Origin: a virus
IMG/VR virus record: IMGVR_UViG_3300009520_000004
Coordinates: 1 to 25,044 of that record
Direction: 5' to 3' (one strand)
Length of the DNA stretch: 25,044 nt
This document shows, piece after piece, positions 15,977 to 23,234 of the stretch. The stretch's first letter is position 1, and every line of letters starts with the position of its first letter. Made by a program: the position numbers and the translations under genes. The notes under the pieces were generated by a model that saw only the letters and a program-made list of their open reading frames with translations, was not told the DNA's origin and made no database searches.

Positions 15977-16082
15977 TTAGTTGGCTCCGTTCTCCGGTGG
16001 GGCTGGAGATTGTGGAATGGTGCAAGGTGGAGCTGTTGCGGACTTCCGCATTCCCACTGCCTTGCTCGATAAAGATTGTCAT
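15963..16082 (-). CDS. 39-residue peptide between head genes
   Basis: ATG at 16082 overlaps the TGA of the upstream gene (ATGA), and its TAA lies 14 bases inside the scaffold gene, so it fills the gap exactly. The product starts MTIFIEQGSGNAEVRNSS and is Ser/Thr-rich with no recognisable domain. Overlap at both ends suggests it is translated, either for its product or to carry ribosomes onto the GTG start of the scaffold gene. Without it there would be a gap of about 100 bases here. Confidence 0.55.
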   Translation of the reverse strand: MTIFIEQGSGNAEVRNSSTLHHSTISSPTGERSQLSATD

Positions 16083-16447
16083 CCTAAACTCTGTGGAGCG
16101 GGAGGCTCAGGCACCGCACCCGGCCTCGAAACCGCCTTCTGCATCATTTTGCGCAGGAGATTCTTGATCTCCTTGACCTCAGGACCCACGTCGGAGCCCT
16201 CGGCTGCGGCGAGCGCTGTTATGAGCTGCTCGACTTCGCGATACCGCATCATTTTGGCGCGGAGCACGCCTTGAGGGTCTTGGTTGGAGGGCTGGCCCTG
16301 CTGACCAGACTGGCCGAGTAGGGCGTCCATGCCGGGAGGCTGGCCAGGAGCGGGTTGAGGGGGGACTGGGCCGCCACCAGCTTCAGGGGAGCCTGGAGCG
16401 CCAGGAGGAACGAAGCCGCCGCTGAAGGGAGTTGCTACACCACCCAT
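16079..16447 (-). CDS. Gly/Pro-rich phage head-region protein
   Basis: ATG at 16447, five bases after the stop of the upstream basic peptide, gives 122 residues. The first 60 residues are Gly/Pro/Gln-rich and probably unfolded (FVPPGAPGSPEAGGGPVPPQ); residues 64-108 form one or two helices (AKMMRYREVEQLITALAAAE, VKEIKNLLRKMMQKAV); the end is Pro-rich. Proteins of this build often precede scaffold genes in podoviruses, but I cannot give a function. It may bind the portal or scaffold (inference). Confidence 0.7.
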   Translation of the reverse strand: MGGVATPFSGGFVPPGAPGSPEAGGGPVPPQPAPGQPPGMDALLGQSGQQGQPSNQDPQGVLRAKMMRYREVEQLITALAAAEGSDVGPEVKEIKNLLRKMMQKAVSRPGAVPEPPAPQSLG

Positions 16448-16451
16448 TGGA

Positions 16452-16553
16452 CTAGCGCCCCTTGCCTCCAGTGATCCGCTTCATGAAGGGCGTGCGAACC
16501 TTGCCGCCGGTCTTCATGTGACCCTTGCCTTTACCGCCACGCATTTTCTTCAT
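16452..16553 (-). CDS. Basic Gly/Lys-rich 33-residue peptide
   Basis: ATG at 16553, TAG at 16454-16452, five bases before the next gene. Twelve of 33 residues are Lys or Arg, with GGKGKGH, TGGKVRTPFMKR and TGGKGR motifs. The nearest purine-rich site (GGAG) is about 16 bases upstream, so initiation may depend on coupling. It resembles the basic Gly-Lys segments in the gene at 10211-10471 (RGGKVKKTG). Third of three basic mini-genes behind the promoter at 16842-16870. Confidence 0.55.
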   Translation of the reverse strand: MKKMRGGKGKGHMKTGGKVRTPFMKRITGGKGR

Positions 16554-16595
16554 AAGTTTGGCTGGCCAGCTCCGGCAATCTAACAATGGCCTAGC

Positions 16596-16649
16596 TCAGT
16601 ACCGCCCTCGCTTGCGACGGGGAGGACGCGCTTTACCTCGACGTGCCAC
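16596..16649 (-). CDS. Arg-rich 17-residue peptide, GTG start
   Basis: The frame starts at GTG 16649, three bases after the stop of the previous mini-gene, and ends with TGA at 16598-16596. Product MARRGKARPPRRKRGRY, nine of 17 residues Arg or Lys. No clear ribosome-binding site, so translation would rely on coupling with the upstream 21-residue gene. Such a short frame could be chance; the basic composition shared with both neighbours is the main support. Confidence 0.4.
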   Translation of the reverse strand: MARRGKARPPRRKRGRY

Positions 16650-16652
16650 CTG

Positions 16653-16718
16653 TTACCGCTTTTTGTGACGGCCGCGCTTGCGTTCAGCCGTGTCGTACTT
16701 GCTGATGCCAGTAAGCAT
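16653..16718 (-). CDS. Basic 21-residue peptide, first gene behind the head promoter
   Basis: ATG at 16718 with a strong AAAGGAG six bases upstream; TAA at 16655-16653. The product starts MLTGISKYDTAERKRGRH and ends in KKR; eight of 21 residues are basic. It is the first open frame on the transcript expected from the promoter at 16842-16870, and its ribosome-binding site is among the best in the window, which argues that it is translated despite its size. Confidence 0.6.
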   Translation of the reverse strand: MLTGISKYDTAERKRGRHKKR

Positions 16719-16835
16719 AGTGAACTCCTTTCCCCGACCACCCAGGTTGTTTGTGCTACCAAGCTATCGGTACCGGAAGTACATGTCACAACTTTTCAAA
16801 TACCTAGCCAGACCTTGCCGGAGCTGGCACACGTC
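16719..16835 (-). promoter_or_regulatory. Untranslated leader of the head operon
   Basis: About 117 bases lie between the expected transcription start and the first ATG. They contain an inverted repeat GCCAG/CTGGC (12-base loop) and a short palindrome CCGGTACCG. A GTG-started frame runs through part of the stretch but has no ribosome-binding site and overlaps the basic peptides, so I treat it as noise. Together with the promoter this is the largest gap in the window without a gene (about 165 bases). Confidence 0.4.
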
Positions 16836-16841
16836 GAGTTG

Positions 16842-16870
16842 ATAGTACAGCGGTTAAGGCGGGATGTCAA
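16842..16870 (-). promoter_or_regulatory. Sigma70 promoter for the scaffold/capsid block
   Basis: The minus strand has a perfect TTGACA (16870-16865), exactly 17 bases, then TACTAT (16847-16842), 4 of 6 to TATAAT with the key A2 and T6 present. A second TTGACA stands seven bases further upstream (16877-16872), forming a direct repeat ATGTCAA on the plus strand. It falls in one of the few real intergenic gaps, after the HExxH gene and ahead of the capsid genes. Host RNA polymerase would then transcribe the head genes. Confidence 0.7.
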
Positions 16871-16877
16871 ATGTCAA
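16864..16877. repeat. Tandem direct repeat at the -35 site
   Basis: Two copies of ATGTCAA (plus strand) in direct succession duplicate the -35 hexamer. Only the downstream copy has correct spacing to the -10. Could be a small operator or a chance duplication. Confidence 0.5.
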
Positions 16878-16883
16878 GCGGGA

Positions 16884-17585
16884 TTATTCCTGCGTGGAGC
16901 GACTGATGCCATGTTCGTCCAGCGCGGTGACAGGTTGGCGCCCACGGGTGTACATCTGGAGACGAGTAGCCTGTTTGGGCGCCACCTTCTGCATGCTGGC
17001 AAGATATTGCTGACGGGCTGCCATGCCTTCGTCTTGGGTCAGCCCCAATGAGCCAAACTGGCCCGCCACGAGACGTGAAGCAACTTCGCCGGGGATGTTG
17101 ACGGGGGAGTAGCCGGCTTTGGCGATCGCCTGGGTCATTTTGTTGCGCAGGGGATCGGGGAGCTGCTGATAGAGAGCGTCGAGAGGCAGGCCTTTGGTAT
17201 AGGCGTGAACAGCTTCATGTAAGGAAACGCCGGGTTCGGTGCCAGGAGAGCCACCTGGGCCGCTGACCGCTTGCTCAGGAGGTCGGATCACCGATACTGG
17301 TTGGCCTTGGGAGAGTAGAGCAGCGACGGGATCATGGAGAGAGCTGACGTTAGCTGCGCCAAGGTCCCCGCGGTTCATGAAGGTCGCGCCGTAGTCGTGG
17401 CGGAGTGGATTGTGCAGGGGATTGTCCAGCTCCTCGAACTGTTGAGGGGTTCGCGCGTAGATCATGGGCGTGCGACCAAGGCGGGACTGCGCGTAGCCTT
17501 CATAGTTCTCAGGTTGGCCGCGGAGCTTGTTGATCAACATAGCCAACGAGGGAGAGAGCGGTGGGAGTGAGGAGTCGTCAGGCAT
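16884..17585 (-). CDS. Putative HExxH metallopeptidase-like protein
   Basis: ATG at 17585 overlaps the end of the preceding 59-residue gene by eight bases; 233 residues. A zinc-binding HExxH motif (SLHEAVHAY, His123, Glu124, His127) is preceded by a Gly/Pro-rich loop and followed by IPGEVASRL with Glu167, a candidate third ligand as in gluzincin-like enzymes. The N-terminal part (FEELDNPLHNPLRHDYGATF) is polar; there is no signal peptide. It lies between portal and scaffold, where many phages encode the prohead protease, though those are usually serine enzymes. It could be a head-maturation protease, an ejected virion protein, or an inactive relative. Motif clear; activity and role inferred. 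Confidence 0.6.
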   Translation of the reverse strand: MPDDSSLPPLSPSLAMLINKLRGQPENYEGYAQSRLGRTPMIYARTPQQFEELDNPLHNPLRHDYGATFMNRGDLGAANVSSLHDPVAALLSQGQPVSVIRPPEQAVSGPGGSPGTEPGVSLHEAVHAYTKGLPLDALYQQLPDPLRNKMTQAIAKAGYSPVNIPGEVASRLVAGQFGSLGLTQDEGMAARQQYLASMQKVAPKQATRLQMYTRGRQPVTALDEHGISRSTQE

Positions 17586-17757
17586 AGCGCGGATTCAGGA
17601 GTTCAGGATCATGACGCGAGGTAAAGCGGTTCCAACCTGCGTCGAGTTGCCAGATCAGCGAGCAATGAGCGCAAGCCCAACCAATTGGACAGCCATTGCT
17701 GATAGCTATACAGTCCATGCGTGAGTGACAGCGGATACAATAGCACTCGCCGATCAT
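17578..17757 (-). CDS. 59-residue zinc-ribbon protein
   Basis: ATG at 17757 overlaps the portal stop (ATGA), and the TGA overlaps the next gene's start by eight bases. Seven cysteines in 59 residues, with two CxxC knuckles (C7/C10 in CYCIRCHSR, and C29/C32 in ACAHC) plus C5, C16 and C23. The spacing suits a four-Cys zinc ribbon. The C-terminal half is polar (WNRFTSRHDPELLNPRYA). No family recognised. One of five cysteine-rich small proteins around the terminase and portal genes. Confidence 0.7.
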   Translation of the reverse strand: MIGECYCIRCHSRMDCIAISNGCPIGWACAHCSLIWQLDAGWNRFTSRHDPELLNPRYA

Positions 17758-19802
17758 TTGGACTCCGCTACCGTCTGTCTTCCGCCCGCGCCGCCCTTCT
17801 GTTGTAGGTGCGGAGGTTGGTTACCTGACGGTGGCCGCCCCTTCTGTCCTTGCTTCTGCGGCATCAACTCCTGAACGGTCTTCATCCACGCTACCCAACG
17901 CTGGAACTGGTTGGTCGCGCCGGGGGGAGTAGGCCCAATGTTCATATCCATCGACTCGGCCAAGGTCCACGGGTCCATCGGGAACGGCATGCCCGAGGCG
18001 CGGAATAACTGGAGGTTCATCATCTTCTTGGACATCTGGGTGATTTGGTGCAAGGAGCCAGGAGTCACATGGAAGATAAAGTTCTGCATGAACCACTTCG
18101 CGCGGTCGAGCAAGGGAGTAGGAGAGCTGACATTGGCGTCCTCGCCAGGCATGTGCGATGGGAGCATGTTGCCAGGCTCGTAGTCGAAGCTCTCTTCGGT
18201 CACTCCGTCCTGGCCGAGGACCTGGATCGTGCGTGGAGTGATCGCCATGAACTGGAAGAACAGCGCCGCCCACATCTGGCCGAGTTGTGAAAGTGAGGAC
18301 TCCATGTTCCGGCCCATGTCTGTAACGAGTGGCCCGGCCATCTCCATCACCTTGTCGAAGGTTTCGGAGGTGGGGATCTGCTTGGCGCGGGCGATGGCGG
18401 AGAGGTCAGGCACGCCGGCCACATGGTCCATGCGAATCTCTTGTTGCTTGATCCACTCGATAATGTAGGCCGGGACCTCGTAGTGGCGAGGGTCAAGGAC
18501 AGTTTTGATCGGAGTCTCGATCATCTGCATCTTGACCGGGATGGACTGGCCGCCTTGGCGGAAGTCGAAGTCGTCCATCAGGGTCTTGGCCAATACGTCC
18601 ATGTCGTAGAAGACGTTGGGGCGCAGGCGGGCGTTGGCCGCGTCGTCAATCGCGCGCATCAGGCCGTTGTTCGAGCTTTGAATAGGAGCCATGTCGCGCA
18701 TGGCCGAGTAGCCGTTCACTTCCCATGGCCAGTCGTCGATGTTGAACTGGACGAGAGGAACACCGTTGATCCACCAGGGCGAGGGGCCATCACCAAGCTC
18801 GACGTTGTTGTCCGGGGAGGCGATGAATAGCCGGCGGTTGGGATAGAGCATGGCATCCGCGCGGTTGGCCTTACGAAAGGTCTGGTTGCCTTGGGAGTCG
18901 CGCATGCCGGTCGGGATATCGGAGTTGAGGACCGGGACGGTGTAAGACCAGTTAGTGCCAGGGTCGCCCATGACCATCGGATCGGGGCCGGTGTTGATCG
19001 AGGCGTCCATGACGTAAGTGTGATAGATGTCTACCATCGGGAAGGGCGTGTCGTCTTCTTCCTTGCGCGCGTTGCCCAAGCCGAAGCGCCGGAGGATAGG
19101 GGTGACAAATCCGCTGACCCGTCCCATGCCACGCTTCAGGGACCCGGAGGCCATGTAGGTCGGCTTGAGCTTGTCGGCCTGGTCCGGCCACATCATGTGG
19201 GCTATGTGGATAGGAGTGCGGATGCGGATAGAAACGGCGTAGGCGCCCTGGAAGTTGTGATCAGCCGGCATCTGAACGAACAGCACGTCGCGCGGGCCGT
19301 AGACGTTGAGGTGAATGTCGCCACGGCCGGTGGCCCAGAAGTCCCGGCGCCAGACTGGCGACACATAGCCCGAGCCCATGACAAAGGTGTACTGGAGGGC
19401 TTTGCGAATGGCGCGGTCAGCAAAGGTGTTCAGCCACCAGGCGTTCACCATTTTGTTGAGGATCAGGGCTTGGCGATCGTAGGCGTGATTGTCGTTTTTG
19501 TAGCCCCACATGGGGCGGAGATTGCTAAGTGTCGCGACAAGTTCCCGTACATTACGCTTCGCACGATTGACACGAACGCCAGAGAGGGTGCGCGCCTGGC
19601 GTGTATCAGCAGCACTAACGCCCGCCACAACGTCAAGAGCACGATCCATGTCAATGTAGGAACGCTGGGTGCGTTGATAATTCTCAGCTTCACCGAGGAC
19701 CTCCCTAAGCCAGCTGATTTTGGTGTCCGAGGAGGTTAGTTCGCCCTTGTAGTTGTACTGTGGCGGAATGCGCCAATCGGAGGAGCCGCCGTAGTTAGGC
19801 AT
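17754..19802 (-). CDS. Portal protein
   Basis: ATG at 19802 overlaps the preceding small gene by eight bases; 682 residues, the size of P22-like portals (about 725). Helical N-terminus (KISWLREVLGEAENYQRTQRS), RELVATLSNLRPMWGY, then KALQYTFVMGSGYVSPVWRRDF and VYGPRDVLFVQMPADHNFQGAYAV, the usual wing/stem segments. AIDDAANARLRPN and VPDLSAIARAKQIPTSETFDKVMEMAGPLV form the stem/crown helices, and a Gln/Pro/Gly-rich tail ends the protein. It lies three genes after TerL. The portal is the dodecameric ring through which DNA is packaged. I am confident from order, size and helical layout. Confidence 0.85.
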   Translation of the reverse strand: MPNYGGSSDWRIPPQYNYKGELTSSDTKISWLREVLGEAENYQRTQRSYIDMDRALDVVAGVSAADTRQARTLSGVRVNRAKRNVRELVATLSNLRPMWGYKNDNHAYDRQALILNKMVNAWWLNTFADRAIRKALQYTFVMGSGYVSPVWRRDFWATGRGDIHLNVYGPRDVLFVQMPADHNFQGAYAVSIRIRTPIHIAHMMWPDQADKLKPTYMASGSLKRGMGRVSGFVTPILRRFGLGNARKEEDDTPFPMVDIYHTYVMDASINTGPDPMVMGDPGTNWSYTVPVLNSDIPTGMRDSQGNQTFRKANRADAMLYPNRRLFIASPDNNVELGDGPSPWWINGVPLVQFNIDDWPWEVNGYSAMRDMAPIQSSNNGLMRAIDDAANARLRPNVFYDMDVLAKTLMDDFDFRQGGQSIPVKMQMIETPIKTVLDPRHYEVPAYIIEWIKQQEIRMDHVAGVPDLSAIARAKQIPTSETFDKVMEMAGPLVTDMGRNMESSLSQLGQMWAALFFQFMAITPRTIQVLGQDGVTEESFDYEPGNMLPSHMPGEDANVSSPTPLLDRAKWFMQNFIFHVTPGSLHQITQMSKKMMNLQLFRASGMPFPMDPWTLAESMDMNIGPTPPGATNQFQRWVAWMKTVQELMPQKQGQKGRPPSGNQPPHLQQKGGAGGRQTVAESK

Positions 19803-19971
19803 GCTTGTAGTCTACACCTTGCGGAGCAGATTCGCGACGTTGACGTTTGACGCGCAGGGCGGTCAGCAGCCGCTTGGCCTTGGCGGACATGCTGGGATAC
19901 TCGGACTCGACCTCCTTGCGCGTGGAGGGGAAGGCCAGGCGGTAGACGCTAGTAGTGTTAGTAGCCTTCAT
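19795..19971 (-). CDS. 58-residue basic protein before the portal
   Basis: ATG at 19971 overlaps the end of the preceding gene by 14 bases; TAA overlaps the portal start by eight. The product starts MKATNTTSVYRLAFPSTRKE and is basic in the second half (AKAKRLLTALRVKRQRRE), with a helix-like centre (EYPSMSAKAKRLLTAL). The ribosome-binding site is weak, so coupling is likely. Double overlap and sensible composition support a real gene. Function unknown. Confidence 0.65.
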   Translation of the reverse strand: MKATNTTSVYRLAFPSTRKEVESEYPSMSAKAKRLLTALRVKRQRRESAPQGVDYKHA

Positions 19972-20134
19972 GTGTCTTAGGGCTCAGCGCTTCCACTTGC
20001 ACAAAGTACTCTGGCCAGTTCGCACATGGCGCAAAGGTCAGGTTAACCTCGTACCATGTGCCGCTAAACTTAGCCAGGATCTCCTTGCCCTGATCGAGCT
20101 GCTGTAATTCGTGGACAAGTTGCGCGATTGTCAC
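19958..20134 (-). CDS. Small 58-residue protein, GTG start
   Basis: The frame is open further upstream, but that part lies inside the preceding gene. A GTG at 20134, one base after the preceding TAA, has AAAGGG six bases upstream and is the likely start. The product begins with a helix (TIAQLVHELQQLDQGKEILA), then strands KFSGTWYEVNLTFAP and YFVQVEALS. The helix-strand-strand pattern and length look like a folded mini-domain. No family recognised. Confidence 0.65.
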   Translation of the reverse strand: MTIAQLVHELQQLDQGKEILAKFSGTWYEVNLTFAPCANWPEYFVQVEALSPKTHEGY

Positions 20135-20135
20135 G

Positions 20136-20660
20136 TTAGCCCTTTCGTCCCCGCCATCCGGTCCTTTCGTCCCTGTACTGCTCGCGATTGCTGGAGTCGT
20201 AGGCAAACACGTCCATGTGGAAGTTGGTACCACGAGGCCTGGACTGCTCGCGCTCCTTGTCCTTCATGGCCTGGTACTCTCGTGCTTGGTCCAGGAACTG
20301 CCTGCCCTTAGGTGACATCCGCTCCTTCATGTTGTTCATGAACGCTTGGTTACGCGATCGAGCCGCTTGGCGGCTCGCGTCTGATTGCTGTTGAACTGAC
20401 CTAAGGGTCTCATCCTCGCGGCGGTTGACTTCTCGACTGACGCGATCAGCTTCCTGAATCGTGCGGATTTCAACCTTTCGATATCCGGCGGGGACAGGGG
20501 CATCGACTGCAGCAGGGAAGCGATACCCGCCGTCTCCTTCACACGAAACGTGCACAACGATCGGATCAAATCGCTGCGCGTGGCCGGGGTAGATAGAGCC
20601 GTGAGGGCAGAAGGGGTAGTCGCCGATTTGGAGTTCATGGCCGCACTCGCTACAGATCAT
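20136..20660 (-). CDS. Zinc-ribbon protein following the terminase
   Basis: ATG at 20660 lies 11 bases inside the end of TerL; a longer frame from 20699 is entirely within TerL. 174 residues. The first 21 residues hold a zinc ribbon: MICSECGHELQ (C3, C6) and FCPHG (C18, H20). A region with FDPIVVHVSCEGDGGYRFPA follows, then a long charged helix (about 80-150, Arg/Glu/Gln-rich) and a disordered end. Genes with a CxxCGHxLxIGDxPFCPHG start are often found right after phage terminases; their role is not known. The helix may bind DNA or the packaging motor (inference). Confidence 0.8.
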   Translation of the reverse strand: MICSECGHELQIGDYPFCPHGSIYPGHAQRFDPIVVHVSCEGDGGYRFPAAVDAPVPAGYRKVEIRTIQEADRVSREVNRREDETLRSVQQQSDASRQAARSRNQAFMNNMKERMSPKGRQFLDQAREYQAMKDKEREQSRPRGTNFHMDVFAYDSSNREQYRDERTGWRGRKG

Positions 20661-22929
20661 ATTCACTAAATTGTGCCTCAGGTTCGGGCCGCCCGCCAAA
20701 CAAATAACTCCTCGGGTCTCCTTTGGCCCAAGCCTTGTCGTTAGGCGCCATCAGATAGGCTTCCATAGGCGAGTTGACCATGGGCTTGTCATGAGTCTGC
20801 CAGGTAGTCTGTTCATCGTAGGTTGGATAATACTTCTCGCCTTGCTTAGCTAGGAGGACTCGCTGGACGCCGGGCGACTTGCCTCCGGTACGGATCTCGG
20901 TGTCGTAGAGCGAGAGCAGGACCATCCCGCACGCCATAATCCGGTCGTCGTGCCCGCCGTAGGTCGCCTTGAGTTCCTGGACTTCTTCGCCGCGTTCTAA
21001 GTCCTCCATCTCAACCACGAACCACGGCGAGCAGATGTCAAGCCAGCCATCGCGCAGGAACTTGATGATCCAGTCCATCATCATAGTACGGAACCAGTAG
21101 TTGGTGAAGATGCCGAGTTTGTTGGCGTTGCCCTTGCGAATGCGCTTGGTGTCGTACCGGACCCACATGTGGAAGTTGGTCCAGCCACGTTTGCGCAGCT
21201 CGTTCTGGGTGGCCTCCCCGTTGCCCTTGCACTCGATCGCCATGCGGGGCTGGTGAAGCATGCCGTCCTTTTTGACCGAGTAATAGGTGCCGAGGGCCAT
21301 GCAGATCGGCCAGAGATCGAAGGCGTTAATATAGGGATTGGCGTACTCTACGCACTGGAAATCGTTACGGTGAAGATCGCCTTTGCGCAGGCCGAAGACT
21401 ACCGAGCGGTCCTGGCCGAGCCCGTCCGACGTATCGACGCCGAACCCGTAGTTCTCGTAGTCCTGCGGGTGCTCGTAGATGTAGACTTTGCCGAGGCCGT
21501 CGTCGGTCGAGTAGCCGTCCCACTGGATTGGCTGGAAGGTGTACTCGTAGGTTTGCCCGGGGGACCAGTTAGCCTTAACCGTAAAAGAAGGTCTATCCTG
21601 GTCCCATTGTCGCTCGGGGATACGCAGTCGATCTGGAATGTCATCACCGAGGATTGTATAGACACCAAGAGGAGTCCTTCTTCCGGCTTCGTCTCGGTAC
21701 CAAGAGATAGTGTCCGTATCGAATACAGAGATCGCGGTAGATTGGAACGCTTCGAGGTCATCGGCGGGCATCTCCTGTAGAAATTTGTTCAGCTCGTTCT
21801 TGGCTAGGTGCTCCGCTCTCTCTACCTCGTAGAACCACATTTGCGTGTAGGGCATGGCCCAATCGGCGCCCAGGAACTGAGTGAGGAGCTTGTTCGAGCG
21901 AACGTAGTTGCGCGCGCGCTCGGCGTGGGCAATGGTAGTCGAGGCGGGCTTCCAGTCCAAGGGAATGGGGCGGGCGCGGAGCCAAGTGTCGGTTGGGTAT
22001 AGATCTGAGCCGACGAACCACGGCAGGAAGATCGGGCGGAGACGACTGCGGCCTGAGGACCAGTTCGCCTTGGCATGCTCCCAGGACTTGTGCCACCAGT
22101 TGCGGCGGCCTTGCGCGGTGGATTCGAGGACCAGAAACATCCACGGGGAGTCGTGCATGGCACGCATGAGCGAGGCGTCCACCAGGTCCTCAGGATTGTC
22201 GAAGTCGCAGAGTTCGCTCAAGTGGGCGACTGTGGGCGTGTCACCTCGGGAGATGCCGGTGAATTGCGTACCATGCTGGATCGAGATGAAGGAGTGCTGG
22301 AGAGGAAACTCGATCAGCTCACCCTGGACCTGACGGGTCTTGGGGCGGAGGTAGGTGGGTTGATTATCGAGGACACGCTCCATCATGCCGGCCATCTTGG
22401 TGGATTTGTCTGGGTCGCTGCTGGCCACGACGGCGTTAGTGTGCGAGTAGAACTGGGCGCGATGCTGGACGCAGATCTCGGTGTCGGTCGAGACGCCTAG
22501 TTGCCGGGCCTTGAGGTCGATGTTGGCAATGGCGATCTGCTTGAGTTCGTTCTCGGCGCGCATCGTGTGGATGATCCTCTGCGCGATATTCGGGCTGAAC
22601 AAGAGCAAACGGCCATCATCAGAGCGAATGAAGGCGTAGCGTGTAGCGAAGTACTGGAAGTCGAGGCGGCACATGATGCGTTCATTGCGAATCCAGCGCT
22701 TTTCTTGAAGGTCCCAAGTTATGGGAGGAGTCTTGGGATCGGTTTCGAGGGCGTACTGATGCTTCTGCTCGCGTTCGCGGAAGTAAGAGCGGGCTTGATT
22801 GACCTCGATGAGCGAGTGGTATTGCAGGTCCAGGCGTTCGAGTTCAGGGTCGCGAGACTGGCGGGCCTTGAGGTTGAGGCGGGCCTGATAGCGATCGACG
22901 TTGGCCTGGATGATGTCCGGATGGTACAC
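20650..22929 (-). CDS. terL: Terminase large subunit
   Basis: GTG at 22929, one base after the preceding stop; 759 residues. ATPase part: a Walker A-like KARQLGVST (140-148), Walker B-like PTVAHLSE (232-239, acidic Glu239), and the coupling motif ESTAQG (269-274). Nuclease part (RNase H fold): GFGVDTSDGLGQDRS with Asp499/Asp502, MAIECKGNG with Glu566, and YGGHDDRIMA with Asp661/Asp662. This is the motor that cuts and packages DNA into the prohead. Length is above the usual 500-650 because of a longer N-terminal helical part (1-85). Both enzymatic halves look intact. Confidence 0.93.
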   Translation of the reverse strand: MYHPDIIQANVDRYQARLNLKARQSRDPELERLDLQYHSLIEVNQARSYFREREQKHQYALETDPKTPPITWDLQEKRWIRNERIMCRLDFQYFATRYAFIRSDDGRLLLFSPNIAQRIIHTMRAENELKQIAIANIDLKARQLGVSTDTEICVQHRAQFYSHTNAVVASSDPDKSTKMAGMMERVLDNQPTYLRPKTRQVQGELIEFPLQHSFISIQHGTQFTGISRGDTPTVAHLSELCDFDNPEDLVDASLMRAMHDSPWMFLVLESTAQGRRNWWHKSWEHAKANWSSGRSRLRPIFLPWFVGSDLYPTDTWLRARPIPLDWKPASTTIAHAERARNYVRSNKLLTQFLGADWAMPYTQMWFYEVERAEHLAKNELNKFLQEMPADDLEAFQSTAISVFDTDTISWYRDEAGRRTPLGVYTILGDDIPDRLRIPERQWDQDRPSFTVKANWSPGQTYEYTFQPIQWDGYSTDDGLGKVYIYEHPQDYENYGFGVDTSDGLGQDRSVVFGLRKGDLHRNDFQCVEYANPYINAFDLWPICMALGTYYSVKKDGMLHQPRMAIECKGNGEATQNELRKRGWTNFHMWVRYDTKRIRKGNANKLGIFTNYWFRTMMMDWIIKFLRDGWLDICSPWFVVEMEDLERGEEVQELKATYGGHDDRIMACGMVLLSLYDTEIRTGGKSPGVQRVLLAKQGEKYYPTYDEQTTWQTHDKPMVNSPMEAYLMAPNDKAWAKGDPRSYLFGGRPEPEAQFSEYDL

Positions 22930-22930
22930 G

Positions 22931-23161
22931 TTATAGGCCTGTCTTCATCTCCTGCGGCAACGTTTCAAACTCAGCATTGCCCATTTTGTCGTAAGTGTTA
23001 TCCGAAGGTCGTGAGACGCACCTGCGTGTATAGCGTAATCCACACCACTTGCACCAAAGTTGCATGTCTCCGTCAGGATAAATCGGCGGCGCGTAATGCC
23101 AATGAAATCGGTGCGCTATCTTCATAACAACGCGGTATAGATAGCCTTTAATGACGCCCAT
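22931..23161 (-). CDS. Small cysteine-rich protein upstream of TerL
   Basis: ATG at 23161 (14-base overlap with the preceding 28-residue frame), AAGG nine bases upstream; 76 residues, ending one base before TerL. A later ATG (residue 13) is an alternative start. Basic and aromatic N-terminus (YLYRVVMKIAHRFHWHYAPP), then WCKWCGLRYTRRC with C37, C40 and C48 as a partial zinc knuckle, and a polar end. No family recognised. Coupled to TerL. Confidence 0.65.
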   Translation of the reverse strand: MGVIKGYLYRVVMKIAHRFHWHYAPPIYPDGDMQLWCKWCGLRYTRRCVSRPSDNTYDKMGNAEFETLPQEMKTGL

Positions 23162-23234
23162 GTTTTTTAGCCTTACACCACTTGGCGTGCCCGATGATGT
23201 AACCGCAATGAATGCACGGCGGTCTGCCTCTCAT
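23148..23234 (-). CDS. 28-residue zinc-knuckle-like peptide
   Basis: ATG at 23234 overlaps the TGA of the preceding gene (ATGA) and the TAA at 23150-23148 overlaps the next gene by 14 bases. The sequence has C7-x2-C10-x5-H16-x3-C20 (RPPCIHCGYIIGHAKWCKAK), close to a CCHC zinc knuckle (C-x2-C-x4-H-x4-C). No ribosome-binding site of its own other than within the upstream gene. The tight coupling on both sides makes chance less likely. Confidence 0.5.
   Translation of the reverse strand: MRGRPPCIHCGYIIGHAKWCKAKKHGRH

Noticed and set aside
16580-16789. GTG-started 69-codon minus-strand frame in the head-operon leader
   Set aside because: No ribosome-binding site; it overlaps two better-supported basic peptides in another frame, and its composition looks random.
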